Assembly (NCBI RefSeq): GCF_005144475.1
Contig: NZ_SWJZ01000015.1
Location: 18,234 to 82,233, forward strand
Direction of reading: 5' to 3'
DNA from: Rhodobacter capsulatus
GTDB lineage: Bacteria > Pseudomonadota > Alphaproteobacteria > Rhodobacterales > Rhodobacteraceae
Length of the DNA: 64,000 nucleotides
The number at the start of each line of letters is the position of its first letter. The stretch's first letter is position 1. This document shows, in pieces, positions 28,406 to 36,893 of the stretch. Made by a program: the position numbers and the translations under genes. The notes beneath the pieces were generated by a model that was given only the letters and a program-made list of their open reading frames with translations, was not told where the DNA came from and searched no databases.

Positions 28406-28591
28406 ATGAAAAAGATCGCTACCATCGCCCTGGCCCTCGGCCTCTCGGCTTCGACCGCTTTCGCTGGCGGCTACACCGCTCCGGTCGTCGAATCGACCCC
28501 GGTCGTCGCCGGCACCTCGTCGTCGAACGCCGGCATCCTGATCCCGGCTCTGCTGCTCGTCGGCGTGGCCGTGGCCGCTTCGTCGAACTGA
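28406..28591 (+). CDS. Small secreted/membrane-anchored protein, YjbE-like in context
   Basis: A 61-residue protein. MKKIATIALALGLSASTAFA is a textbook signal peptide, followed by a Val/Ser/Thr-rich segment (APVVESTPVVAG) and a C-terminal hydrophobic stretch (ILIPALLLVGVAVAA). Mature length would be about 41 residues. Codon use is strongly biased (GCT/TCG/GTC) as in highly expressed genes, and a strong terminator follows. E. coli YjbE is a similar small exported Ser/Thr-rich protein beside yjbFGH; here yjbF and yjbH lie just downstream on the other strand. I do not recognise a defined family. ATG 28406 follows GGAGA. Confidence 0.75.
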   Translation: MKKIATIALALGLSASTAFAGGYTAPVVESTPVVAGTSSSNAGILIPALLLVGVAVAASSN

Positions 28592-28617
28592 GTTCGACGA
28601 TCAGGCTTGCCTGATAC

Positions 28618-28652
28618 GGCCGGAAAGCGCAAGCTTTCCGGCCTTCTTCTTT
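28618..28652 (+). terminator. Intrinsic terminator of the small secreted protein gene
   Basis: GGCCGGAAAG (28618-28627) and CTTTCCGGCC (28634-28643) form a perfect 10-bp stem with a 6-nt loop, followed by TTCTTCTTT. It starts 26 bp after the stop codon. Confidence 0.85.
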
Positions 28653-28704
28653 GCGCCGACCGCCGCGCCGGACAGAAGACCGATCCCCCAAAGACCGATC
28701 AGAC

Positions 28705-28737
28705 GACAAAGGGGCGCCCCGCAGGGCGCCCCTTGTC
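28705..28737 (-). terminator. Intrinsic terminator of yjbHF
   Basis: GGGGCGCCC (28711-28719) and GGGCGCCCC (28724-28732) pair perfectly around CGCA, with flanking ACAAA/TTTGT extending the stem in the minus-strand reading. It lies about 30 bp past the yjbF stop and back to back with the previous terminator. Confidence 0.75.
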
Positions 28738-28766
28738 ATGTCGATCCCGCGGCGTCGCGCGCGGGG

Positions 28767-29456
28767 TCAGTTGCGCAGCGACTGCAGGGTCAGATAGCCC
28801 AGCCGCGGCCCGATCCATTGCCGCGAGGACAGCACCGTCCCCGCCCCCGAGACGATATAGCTGTTGTCGAACTTGAAGCCGTAGCCCTCGCAATGCACGG
28901 CCACCGGCGTCCCCTCGAACCGCATCCCGGCGAAATCATAGCCGGTGGGCGCGGCGGTGCCGGTCCGGCAGTCCAGCGGCAGCGGCCGTTCCTTGCCCAG
29001 CCCGTCCAGATAACGCAGCTCGATCTTCAGCTCGGTCGTGCGCCGCCCCTGCACCGCGCCGATCAGCGGCCCGATGTCGGACGACATCAGATCGTTGCCG
29101 AAGCCGCGGGTGCCCGCCAGCACGCCGCCACGGGTGATCACCCCCTGCCCCGAGGGCGAGAGCCAGGTCCGCATGCCGTTGTTCTCGCCGCGCAGCCCGA
29201 AGACCGAGGTGGATTTCGTCGCCTCGAGCGAGACCAGCATCACCGGCCCCGGATTGGCCGCCAGCGCCTCGCGCGCGATCACCTGCGGATCGGGGGCAGC
29301 CCCCTTCGGCCCGCGATGGAGCAGCCCGCGCAGCAGCGCCTTCACCTCGGCCGTCGCCTCGCGCCCGGTTTCCAGCCGGGTCTGATCCGTGCCGCAAGCC
29401 GCAAGCCCGGCGACGAGCGCCAGCGCGGCCAGGACGGCCCGACGCCTGTTCGTCAT
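28767..29456 (-). CDS. yjbF: YjbF/GfcB-family exopolysaccharide lipoprotein
   Basis: 229 residues from ATG 29456. The signal sequence RRRAVLAALALVAGLAACGTD contains the lipobox LAAC, so it is lipid-anchored, probably in the outer membrane. The body (ATKSTSVFGLRGENNGMRTW, SGAGTVLSSRQWIGP, YLTLQSLRN at the end) matches the group 4 capsule/YjbF lipoprotein family. The ATGA overlap with yjbH fixes the start. YjbF and YjbH act together in exopolysaccharide export or assembly in enterobacteria; that role is inferred here. Confidence 0.85.
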   Translation of the reverse strand: MTNRRRAVLAALALVAGLAACGTDQTRLETGREATAEVKALLRGLLHRGPKGAAPDPQVIAREALAANPGPVMLVSLEATKSTSVFGLRGENNGMRTWLSPSGQGVITRGGVLAGTRGFGNDLMSSDIGPLIGAVQGRRTTELKIELRYLDGLGKERPLPLDCRTGTAAPTGYDFAGMRFEGTPVAVHCEGYGFKFDNSYIVSGAGTVLSSRQWIGPRLGYLTLQSLRN

Positions 29457-31648
29457 CGCCAGAATCTCCCCCATTCGTTGTAAAGCGAGCCGGTCTGCGC
29501 GCCGTGAACGGTGTCGAACAGTCGCCCGTCGATATCCAGCCGCGCGCCGCCATCGCGTTGCAGCGGACGGATCGTCGTCTTCAGCGTGTTGACCGAAGGC
29601 TTGCCGGTGCTCCAGGCGACCGGAATGGTCAGGCGGATGCCCTTGTCGAACGAGCCCTCGCCATATTCCTCGGAAGACATGTCGGTGATCGTCGCGAAGG
29701 CGCCGACCTTCCAGCCGTTCTCGAATTCGCGGTCCAGCTCGACCGTGCCGCCCCAGTCCTGCGCCAGATAGCGGCCGACATGCAGCTCGCCGACATAGCC
29801 GCTGCCGAAATCGTAATAGGCCGAGACATGGCCGGTGGCGGTGTCATAGTCCTGAAAGCCGAAATGCTGGTCGAAGTCGCGCTGCTTCACCCAGTTCGCC
29901 TCCAGCCCCAGCGCCAGACGGCTGTCGACGGGTTTCCACAGCATCTCGCCGGAAACCCCGCCATACATCCGTTCCAGATAGCCCACCGTCACCCGCGAAA
30001 AGACATTGGGCAGCGGCTGGCCGTAATGGCTGAGCGTCAGATATTGCAGCGCCAGATCGCCCTCGCGCTGATACTCGACCAGATCCGAGCGCACATGCTG
30101 CACCTCCGAATCCGAGACCCGGGTGGAATTGTCGAGGTTGCCCACGACCTTCTGCCGGACAAGGCCCGACATCACGAACCCGGGGGCAAGTTCGAATTTC
30201 GCCGAAAGCTGGGCGCCGAAATCGGCCCGCAGCGGATTGTCGGGATCGAAGATCGAGGCCTCGGCATAGGGCATCAACCCCCAGCGGAAGCGGGGGTAAA
30301 GATCGGCGGTGCGGACCTGCGCCGGATCATGCGCGTCCGCCGCGGTGATCGTGGTCGAGGGCAGGATATCGAGCGCGCGGGTGTTTTCCAGCCGCTCCAG
30401 ATCGCGGCGATGGAAGGTGACCGAGGAAATCGCCAGACCGCGCTCGACCGAGGTGATGGTGATGGTTTCAACCGAGGGCGGCAGCGCGCGGGTCGCGGTC
30501 CGGGCGGCATGGCCGATTGCCTGCGGCTGCGCGCCATAGGTCATGTTGCGGATGCGCAGCTCGGCCCGCGTCGCGGAAAGCGACATCGATTCCAGCACCT
30601 GCCCGTCCTTTTCCAGCGCCTGCGCCAGCGCGCCCTGAATCGCGGGCTGCGCGGTCGGATCCTGGCTCCAGGCGCCCGACCAGCCCAGCCGGTCGGCGGA
30701 CACCGGCGGGCGCGGCTGCACCGGCAAGGGCGCACGCTCGATGCCCGAGGCGAAGGGCGGCTCTTGCGGGCTGATGGCGCGGGTGATCTGGAAGCCGAAC
30801 TTGTCGCCATGCATGTAGAAGAACTGCATGTGGGTAAAGGCGCCAAGCTGGTAATCGGCACCGATGTTGACCGAGGTGCGCCGCTCCCACTCGCCATTGG
30901 GCGGGCTGTCGGCGGTTTCCTTTTCATAGGCGTCCGAGGAATATTCCGCCTTCAGCGTCAGCCGGTCGGTCATCGCGTAAGACAGGCCGAAGAAGGGCGC
31001 GATATCGCCGCGGAACCAGTTCTTGCCGTTGAACTGCCCGCCGGTCGAGCCGTAGTCATACTCGGGCCGCGTCCCCATCGAGGCGATCGAGCCATGCGAG
31101 CCAAGCCGCCCCCAGCCCAGACCGCCCGAGACCCGCAGCCGGTCGCCAAAGCTTTTCGTGGCGACGATATATTCCGAGGAATAGACCCCGGTGCCGACGA
31201 AATCGTTCATCCCCACCGCGACGGCGGGACGATAGCGCCCCTCCTCCAGCATCTGCCAGCGGATGTCGAAGGACCGGTCGTAAAGCGCGGTATAGGCGCC
31301 GGTTTCCTTGTCGTCGTCGTCCTTGACCGGCATCAGCCCGGGCACGCGCGAATAGCGGAAGGCGCCGACCAGCGAGGGGGCGATCTGAAAGGTCAGCGTC
31401 GCGCGCGAGGTGCCGTCATCAAGCACCGTCAGACCGATGCCCAATTCGCCATCGGGGAACATCTCGGCCGTGGGCATGTCGAGCACGCCGGGCATGCCGA
31501 AGGTGTTGCGCGTCTTGCCGACCAGCGGATCGGCCAGCGCGGGCGCCGCCCCCAGGGCCGCGGCAAGAACGACAAGGCTTGTGGCCGACAACCAGCGGCC
31601 AAGGCCGGATTTTCCCGGTTGCGGCATGGGCGCAATCGCAGTCTGCAC
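29453..31648 (-). CDS. yjbH: YjbH-family outer-membrane exopolysaccharide protein
   Basis: 731 residues from a GTG at 31648, behind GGGAG with proper spacing; an ATG at 31627 is an alternative. A signal peptide (SLVVLAAALGAAPALA, cut before DPLV) leads into GKTRNTFGMPGVLDMPTAEM, the family's hallmark opening. Repeated beta-strand segments with YDFGSGYVGELHVGRYLAQD and DKGIRLTIPVAW occur at the C-terminus. YjbH proteins are predicted outer-membrane beta-barrels (bam-like) tied to exopolysaccharide secretion. It is translationally coupled to yjbF and follows the alcohol dehydrogenase by 168 bp and a stem-loop. Confidence 0.88.
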   Translation of the reverse strand: MQTAIAPMPQPGKSGLGRWLSATSLVVLAAALGAAPALADPLVGKTRNTFGMPGVLDMPTAEMFPDGELGIGLTVLDDGTSRATLTFQIAPSLVGAFRYSRVPGLMPVKDDDDKETGAYTALYDRSFDIRWQMLEEGRYRPAVAVGMNDFVGTGVYSSEYIVATKSFGDRLRVSGGLGWGRLGSHGSIASMGTRPEYDYGSTGGQFNGKNWFRGDIAPFFGLSYAMTDRLTLKAEYSSDAYEKETADSPPNGEWERRTSVNIGADYQLGAFTHMQFFYMHGDKFGFQITRAISPQEPPFASGIERAPLPVQPRPPVSADRLGWSGAWSQDPTAQPAIQGALAQALEKDGQVLESMSLSATRAELRIRNMTYGAQPQAIGHAARTATRALPPSVETITITSVERGLAISSVTFHRRDLERLENTRALDILPSTTITAADAHDPAQVRTADLYPRFRWGLMPYAEASIFDPDNPLRADFGAQLSAKFELAPGFVMSGLVRQKVVGNLDNSTRVSDSEVQHVRSDLVEYQREGDLALQYLTLSHYGQPLPNVFSRVTVGYLERMYGGVSGEMLWKPVDSRLALGLEANWVKQRDFDQHFGFQDYDTATGHVSAYYDFGSGYVGELHVGRYLAQDWGGTVELDREFENGWKVGAFATITDMSSEEYGEGSFDKGIRLTIPVAWSTGKPSVNTLKTTIRPLQRDGGARLDIDGRLFDTVHGAQTGSLYNEWGRFWR

Positions 31649-31783
31649 GAGGATCTCCCAAATCTTTTCCCCGTTATACCCGTTTTCCGTTTCGAGACGA
31701 GAGCGAAACGCAGCGATTGTGGCAGGAATGTGGGGGAATGGCAGGAAAGCCGCAACCTGTGGGGGATGCCGCCAAGGGTGGTG

Positions 31784-31809
31784 GCCCGGCGGCATCGAAG
31801 CCGCCGGGC
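31784..31809 (-). terminator. Stem-loop after the TRAP/ADH operon
   Basis: GCCCGGCGGC (31784-31793) and GCCGCCGGGC (31800-31809) form a perfect 10-bp stem with a 6-nt loop just past the alcohol dehydrogenase stop. No U-run follows on the minus strand, so it may be a processing or Rho-dependent element. Confidence 0.5.
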
Positions 31810-31816
31810 GCCGCGC

Positions 31817-32971
31817 TTACATGCAGGCGTCGAACAGCGCGCGGGTGTTTTCGCGCGTCATCGGGATCGGGTTGCCGCCGCAGGAGGGATCTTCCAGCGC
31901 CATCTCGGTCAGCATCTCCAGATCTTCCGGTTTCACACCCATTTTCGTCAGCGTTTCCGGGATCTTGAGCTCCGCATTCAAGGCCACCACGGCGGCGCGG
32001 AAGCCGTCAAACCCGCCCGGGATGCCGATATAGGCGGCGGCTTTCTCGATCCGCTCTTCGATGGCGGCGCGGTTGTAATCCAGCACCATCGGCATCACGC
32101 AGGCATTCGTCGTGCCGTGATGGGTGCCGTAAACCGCGCCCACGGGGTGGCTCAGCGAATGGATCGCGCCAAGGCCCTTCTGGAACGCCACCGCCCCCAT
32201 CGCGGCGGCCGACATCATATGGGCGCGGGCCTCGATATCCTGCGGGTCCTTGTAGACCTTGGGCAGGTTTTCAAAGACAAGCCGCATCCCTTCCAGCGCG
32301 ATGCCCTGCGACATCGGGTGGTAGAAGGGGCTGCAATAGGCCTCGAGGCAATGCGCCAGCGCGTCCATGCCGGTGCCCGCGGTGATGAAGGCGGGCATGC
32401 CCACCGTCAGCTCCGGATCGCAGATGGTGACCGCGGGCATCAGCTTCGGGTGGAAGATGATCTTCTTCTTGTGGGTGACGGAATTCGTCAAAACGCCTGC
32501 GCGGCCGACTTCGGACCCCGTCCCCGCCGTCGTCGGCACGGCGACGATCGGTGCGATCTTCGTCGCGTCCGCCCGGGTGTACCAGTCGTCCACATCCTCC
32601 AGATCCCAGACCGACAGATCCGGCCGTTGATCGGCCATCAGCGCGATCATCTTGCCCAGATCCAGCGCCGAGCCGCCGCCGAAACAGATCACCCCGTCAT
32701 GGCCGCCCGCCTTGTAGACGGCGATGCCCGCGGCCATGTTGCCCTCGTTAGGGTTCGGATCGACCTCCGAGAACACCGCCCGGCCAAGCCCGCCCTTGTC
32801 CATCACATCAAGGGCTTGCGCGGTGATCGGCAGGCTGGCCAGCGCCTTGTCGGTGACCAGCAGCGGCTTCTGGATGCCCACCGCCTTGCAATGCTCGGCC
32901 AGCTCCGCGATCCGGCCGCAACCGAATTTGATCGGCGTCGGGTAGTTCCAGTTTCTGTTCGGAACGCTCAT
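31817..32971 (-). CDS. Iron-dependent (group III) alcohol dehydrogenase
   Basis: 384 residues from ATG 32971. The Fe-ADH signatures are NAD-binding GGGSALDLGKMIAL and AVPTTAGTGSEVG, and metal ligands in MDALAHCLEAYCSPFYHP and HSLSHPVGAVYGTHHG. It overlaps the upstream aldehyde dehydrogenase by 4 nt and is last in the six-gene operon. With the ligase and aldehyde dehydrogenase it could oxidise a gamma-glutamylated amino alcohol to the aldehyde. A simple short-chain alcohol substrate is the alternative. Confidence 0.9.
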   Translation of the reverse strand: MSVPNRNWNYPTPIKFGCGRIAELAEHCKAVGIQKPLLVTDKALASLPITAQALDVMDKGGLGRAVFSEVDPNPNEGNMAAGIAVYKAGGHDGVICFGGGSALDLGKMIALMADQRPDLSVWDLEDVDDWYTRADATKIAPIVAVPTTAGTGSEVGRAGVLTNSVTHKKKIIFHPKLMPAVTICDPELTVGMPAFITAGTGMDALAHCLEAYCSPFYHPMSQGIALEGMRLVFENLPKVYKDPQDIEARAHMMSAAAMGAVAFQKGLGAIHSLSHPVGAVYGTHHGTTNACVMPMVLDYNRAAIEERIEKAAAYIGIPGGFDGFRAAVVALNAELKIPETLTKMGVKPEDLEMLTEMALEDPSCGGNPIPMTRENTRALFDACM

Positions 32972-34356
32972 TTCGTCACCTTCTTCAGATGGTAGGATTT
33001 CGGCCGGGTGACCGAATGGTAGCCAAGGGCCGACAGCGCCGCGCCGCGGCCGGTGTCCTTGCAGCCGGTCCAGCACAAGGCCGGGTCCAGATAGTCGCAG
33101 CGGTTCAGGAAGACGGTGCCGGTCTCGATCCGCGCGCCGATGGCGGCGGCGCGCTCCACATCCTGCGTCCAGAGCGAGCAGGTCAGACCGTAAGGGCTGT
33201 CATTCATCGCGGCGATGGCTTCTTCGTCATTGGCAACCGGCATGATGCCGACGACCGGGCCGAAGCTTTCCTCGCGCATCACCCGCATTTCGTGGTTCAC
33301 ATTCACCAGGATCTGCGGGGCCAGATAAGCGCCGCCGTCGTCTTCCGGAAACAGCGCGGGGTCGATCAGCGCCGTCGCCCCCTCGGCGATGGCTTCGGCC
33401 ACCTGCTCGCGCACCACATGGGCAAAGCGCTTGTGCGCCATCGGGCCCAGCGTCGTCGCCTGATCGAAAGGATTGCCCAGTTTCAAGGCCTTGACCCAGG
33501 CCACCGCCTTTTCGACGAAAGCGTCATACAGGCTTTCATGCACATAGATCCGCTCGATGCCGCAGCAGCATTGCCCGGCGTTGAACATCGCCCCATCCAT
33601 CAGGCTGTCGACCGCCGCGTCCAGATCGGCGTCGTCCATCACATAGCCCGGATCCTTGCCACCGAGTTCAAGGCCCAGCCCGGTAAAGGTGCCCGCCGCC
33701 GCGCGTTCGATCGCAGCACCACCGCCCACCGAGCCGGTGAAGTTGACGAAGTTGAAGGCGCGGTTCTGCAGCAGGGATTCCGTCACATCATGCGTCAGAT
33801 AGACGTTCTGGAACACGTCCTCGGGAATGCCCGCTTCGGTGAAGGCCTCGACCAGACGCTCGCCCACCAGCATGGTTTGCGTGGCGTGTTTCAGAACGAC
33901 CGTGTTGCCCGCGATCAGCGCCGGAACCAACGTGTTGATCGTGGTCAGATAGGGATAGTTCCACGGCGCGATGATGAAGACGACGCCCACGGGTTCACGC
34001 GCAAGCATGCGGCGGAAGCGGTCACTGTCTTCGACCAGCGTCGGCGCCAGCGTCTTGCCCGCGATCTCGGCCATGTAATTCGTGCGCTCGTTCACGCCGC
34101 CGAATTCGCCGCCAAAGCGCGTCGGGCGGCCCATCTGCCAGGCCAGCTCCTCGACCACGCGGTCTTTCATGTCATTGAGCCGCGCCACCCCGGCCTTGAC
34201 CAGCGCGATGCGGTCTTCAAGCGGACGCGCCGCCCAATCGGCCTGCGCCGCCCGGGCGCGCGCGGCAACCGCCTCGGCCTCGGCCAGCGACAGCGCCGGG
34301 CGCTCTGCATAAACCCGCCCATCCACCGGCGAGATACATTGGATCATCTTCGTCAT
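32968..34356 (-). CDS. NAD(P)-dependent aldehyde dehydrogenase
   Basis: 462 residues of the ALDH superfamily. VVFIIAPWNYPYLT contains the cofactor/oxyanion Asn, NFTGSVGGGAA is the nucleotide loop, LELGGKDPGYV carries the general-base Glu, and NAGQCCCGIER has the catalytic Cys embedded in a triple-Cys run. It sits 40 bp after the glutamine-synthetase-like gene and overlaps the alcohol dehydrogenase start (ATGA). Its likely job is to oxidise the aldehyde made by that enzyme. Exact substrate unknown. Confidence 0.9.
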   Translation of the reverse strand: MTKMIQCISPVDGRVYAERPALSLAEAEAVAARARAAQADWAARPLEDRIALVKAGVARLNDMKDRVVEELAWQMGRPTRFGGEFGGVNERTNYMAEIAGKTLAPTLVEDSDRFRRMLAREPVGVVFIIAPWNYPYLTTINTLVPALIAGNTVVLKHATQTMLVGERLVEAFTEAGIPEDVFQNVYLTHDVTESLLQNRAFNFVNFTGSVGGGAAIERAAAGTFTGLGLELGGKDPGYVMDDADLDAAVDSLMDGAMFNAGQCCCGIERIYVHESLYDAFVEKAVAWVKALKLGNPFDQATTLGPMAHKRFAHVVREQVAEAIAEGATALIDPALFPEDDGGAYLAPQILVNVNHEMRVMREESFGPVVGIMPVANDEEAIAAMNDSPYGLTCSLWTQDVERAAAIGARIETGTVFLNRCDYLDPALCWTGCKDTGRGAALSALGYHSVTRPKSYHLKKVTK

Positions 34357-34396
34357 GTCGACCTTCCTTTGGGGCGCCGTCGCCCCCGTGAACCCG

Positions 34397-35761
34397 TTAC
34401 GCCCGCTCGAAGCCGCGGTGCCGTTCCCAATCGGTCACGACGCGCAGGCTTTCCTCGATCTCCCAGCGCGCGGCGTGATAATAGTGTTCCACCACATCTG
34501 CCCCCAGCGCCTGCGCGAGGAAAGCGGAATCCTTCAGCGCCTCGGCCGCCTCGATCAGCGAGCGCGGCACCTCGGGCGCGGTCTCGGACTGATAGAGATC
34601 GCCGTTCACCGGGTTGCCCGGATCGAGCATCTGTTCGATCCCTTCAAGCCCCGCCGCCAGAAGCGCCGCACAGGCCAGATAGGGGTTCAGATCGGCGCCG
34701 CCGATGCGGCATTCGACGCGGACGGATTTGGTGTTCTCGCCACAGATGCGATAGCCCGCGGTGCGGTTGTCCAGCGACCAGACCGCCTTTGTCGGCGCGA
34801 ACATGCCGACGCAGAAGCGCTTGTAACTGTTGACATAGGGCGCCAGAAAGACCGAAATCTCGCGCGAAAACGCCAGCTGCCCGGCGAGGAAATGCCGCAT
34901 CACCGCGCTCATGCCATGTTCGGCGGCAGGATCGTGAAAGGCGTTTTGGCCATCCTTCCAGAGCGACTGGTGAATGTGGCTCGACGACCCCGCCTTGCGG
35001 TGATCGTATTTCGCCATGAAGGTCACGCTGGCGCCGTGTTGTTGCGCGATTTCCTTCACCCCAAGCTTGATCAGGCTGTGCATGTCGGCGGTGTCAAGCG
35101 CGTCGGAATATTTCGCGTTGATCTCTTCCTGACCGGCCTCGGCCTCGCCCTTCGAGCATTCGATCGGGATCCCCGCGCCGTAAAGCTTGTTGCGGATGTC
35201 GCGCATGATCTTTTCATCCCGCGCCGAGCCCATCAGGTTGTAATCGACATTGTAGCGCGCCATCGGCGTGGGCAGCGGATAGCCCGCATCGAACAGCGCC
35301 GGGAAGCTTTCCTCGAACAGGAAGAATTCCAGTTCCGTCGCCATCATCACGTCAAAGCCCATGGCTTTCGCCCGCTCGATCTGCCGCTTCAAGACCGTGC
35401 GCGGCGCATGGGCGACCGGCGCATGGGTGTGATGGTCAAGCAGATCGCACATCACCAAAGCCGTGCCCGGGGCCCAGGGAATGGTGCGCAAGGTCGCCAT
35501 GTCGGGCTTCATCACATAGTCGCCATAGCCGCGCGACCAGCTTGACGCCTTGTAGCCCGGCACGGTGATCATCTCCATGTCGGTGGCCAGCAGATAGTTG
35601 CAGCAATGCGTTTCCTCATGCGCGCTTTCGAGGAAATGCGCGGCATGGAAGCGCTTGCCCTGCAATCGGCCCTGCATGTCGCAGAGGCAGGTGATGACGG
35701 TGTCGATCTCGCCGCTGGCAACGGCTTTCTTCAGCGCGGCAAAGGTCAGGTTTGCGGGCAT
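34397..35761 (-). CDS. Glutamine-synthetase-family ligase (PuuA/GlnA4/IpuC-like)
   Basis: 454 residues from ATG 35761 behind gaggagg. It has the GS catalytic fold: ATELEFFLFEES (metal Glu), CSKGEAEAGQEEINAKYS, GSSSHIHQSLWKDG (ATP/metal His), NSYKRFCVGMFAP and NRTAGYRICG. The C-terminal Tyr-adenylylation loop of true GlnA is not evident. This subfamily ligates glutamate to amines (putrescine, ethanolamine, alkylamines). Its place between a TRAP transporter and alcohol/aldehyde dehydrogenases points to gamma-glutamylation of an imported amine or amino alcohol. Confidence 0.88.
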   Translation of the reverse strand: MPANLTFAALKKAVASGEIDTVITCLCDMQGRLQGKRFHAAHFLESAHEETHCCNYLLATDMEMITVPGYKASSWSRGYGDYVMKPDMATLRTIPWAPGTALVMCDLLDHHTHAPVAHAPRTVLKRQIERAKAMGFDVMMATELEFFLFEESFPALFDAGYPLPTPMARYNVDYNLMGSARDEKIMRDIRNKLYGAGIPIECSKGEAEAGQEEINAKYSDALDTADMHSLIKLGVKEIAQQHGASVTFMAKYDHRKAGSSSHIHQSLWKDGQNAFHDPAAEHGMSAVMRHFLAGQLAFSREISVFLAPYVNSYKRFCVGMFAPTKAVWSLDNRTAGYRICGENTKSVRVECRIGGADLNPYLACAALLAAGLEGIEQMLDPGNPVNGDLYQSETAPEVPRSLIEAAEALKDSAFLAQALGADVVEHYYHAARWEIEESLRVVTDWERHRGFERA

Positions 35762-35814
35762 CTCTCTCTCCTCCTCGGGCGGGGAAAGGCCGGGGCTGCC
35801 CCCGGCCCCACCGA

Positions 35815-36846
35815 TCAGTAGCGATAGGGCACGCCGGCCTTGACCATCGTGTCGTTGTATTTCTTGATGATCTCGACCACCTTTGCCTTGAGCGGGCTTT
35901 CCGCGGCGATCTCGTCCCAGAACTTCGTCGCGGCCTCCTCGATCTTCGCGTAATCCTCGGGCGGAAGCGAGGTCAGCGTCATGTCGGCGCCCTCGACGCG
36001 CAGCTTGGCTTCGCCCGCCCAATACCACCATTGGCGGCGGTAATGCGACTGGTCGAAACAGGTCTGCATCAACGCCTGCAGATGCGGCGGCAGGGCATTC
36101 CAGCGCTCCATATTGGCGAAGAAATGCCCGATCCAGGCGCCCGAGATGTTGTTGGTCAGGAAATAGGGCGCGACCTTCGACCAGCCCGAGGTGTAATCCT
36201 CGGTGATGCCCGACCAGGCCAGACCATCGAGCTCGCCCGTCTGCAGCGCCACTTCGACATCCTCCCAGGGCAGCGTCACCGGGATGACGCCGAATTGCGC
36301 CAGGAAGCGCCCCGCCGTCGGGAAGGTGAAGACGCGCTTGCCCGAAAGGTCAGCGAGCGACTTCACCGGCTCCTTCATGTTGAAGTTGCACGGATCCCAG
36401 GACCCCGCCGAGATATGCTTGATGCCGACCTTGGCGTATTCTTCCTTCCAGATCTGATCGAGCCCCCATTCGTTGAACAGCGCGGGCACATCGAGCGAAT
36501 AGCGCAGCGCAAGCGGGAAATAGCCGCCAAAGACCGTCACCTCGGTCGGGCTGGCCATGCTGTCATCATCCGACTGCACCGCATCGATGGTGCCGTTCTG
36601 CATCGCGCGGAACAGCTCGCCCGTCGGCACCAGCTGGTCCGAGGTGTAAAGCTCGATCTCCATCTGGCCATTGGCGATGGTGTTGAAGGCGTCGATCGCC
36701 GGTTTCACCACCTGCTCGGCCAGCACCGTGCCGGCATAGGTCTGCAACCGCCACTTGATCGGCGCCGATTGCGCCAGCGCCGGGGTCGCAAGACCCGCCG
36801 CAACACCCATCGCGCCGGTGGTGAGGAACGTCCGTCTGGTCGTCAT
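35815..36846 (-). CDS. TRAP transporter periplasmic binding protein
   Basis: A DctP/TAXI-like solute receptor of 343 residues. The start at 36846 gives MTTRRTFLTTGAMGVAAGLA, a Tat-type signal peptide with cleavage after ALAQ. The body (KWRLQTYAGTVLAEQVVKPA, QNGTIDAVQSDDD, ALQTGELDGLAWSGITE) matches the DctP family; the conserved Arg expected for carboxylate ligands falls in GKRVFTFPTAGRF. It forms a tripartite importer with the two membrane proteins encoded next. Ligand unknown. Confidence 0.9.
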   Translation of the reverse strand: MTTRRTFLTTGAMGVAAGLATPALAQSAPIKWRLQTYAGTVLAEQVVKPAIDAFNTIANGQMEIELYTSDQLVPTGELFRAMQNGTIDAVQSDDDSMASPTEVTVFGGYFPLALRYSLDVPALFNEWGLDQIWKEEYAKVGIKHISAGSWDPCNFNMKEPVKSLADLSGKRVFTFPTAGRFLAQFGVIPVTLPWEDVEVALQTGELDGLAWSGITEDYTSGWSKVAPYFLTNNISGAWIGHFFANMERWNALPPHLQALMQTCFDQSHYRRQWWYWAGEAKLRVEGADMTLTSLPPEDYAKIEEAATKFWDEIAAESPLKAKVVEIIKKYNDTMVKAGVPYRY

Positions 36847-36893
36847 TTCTCTCTCCTTGTTGCGTTGATGCCCCATTTTCGGGGTCGTTCGTG

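Noticed and set aside
29504..32995. An 1163-codon open frame antisense to yjbH and the alcohol dehydrogenase
   Set aside because: Shadow frame with no recognisable motifs, opposite genes with signal peptides and catalytic motifs.
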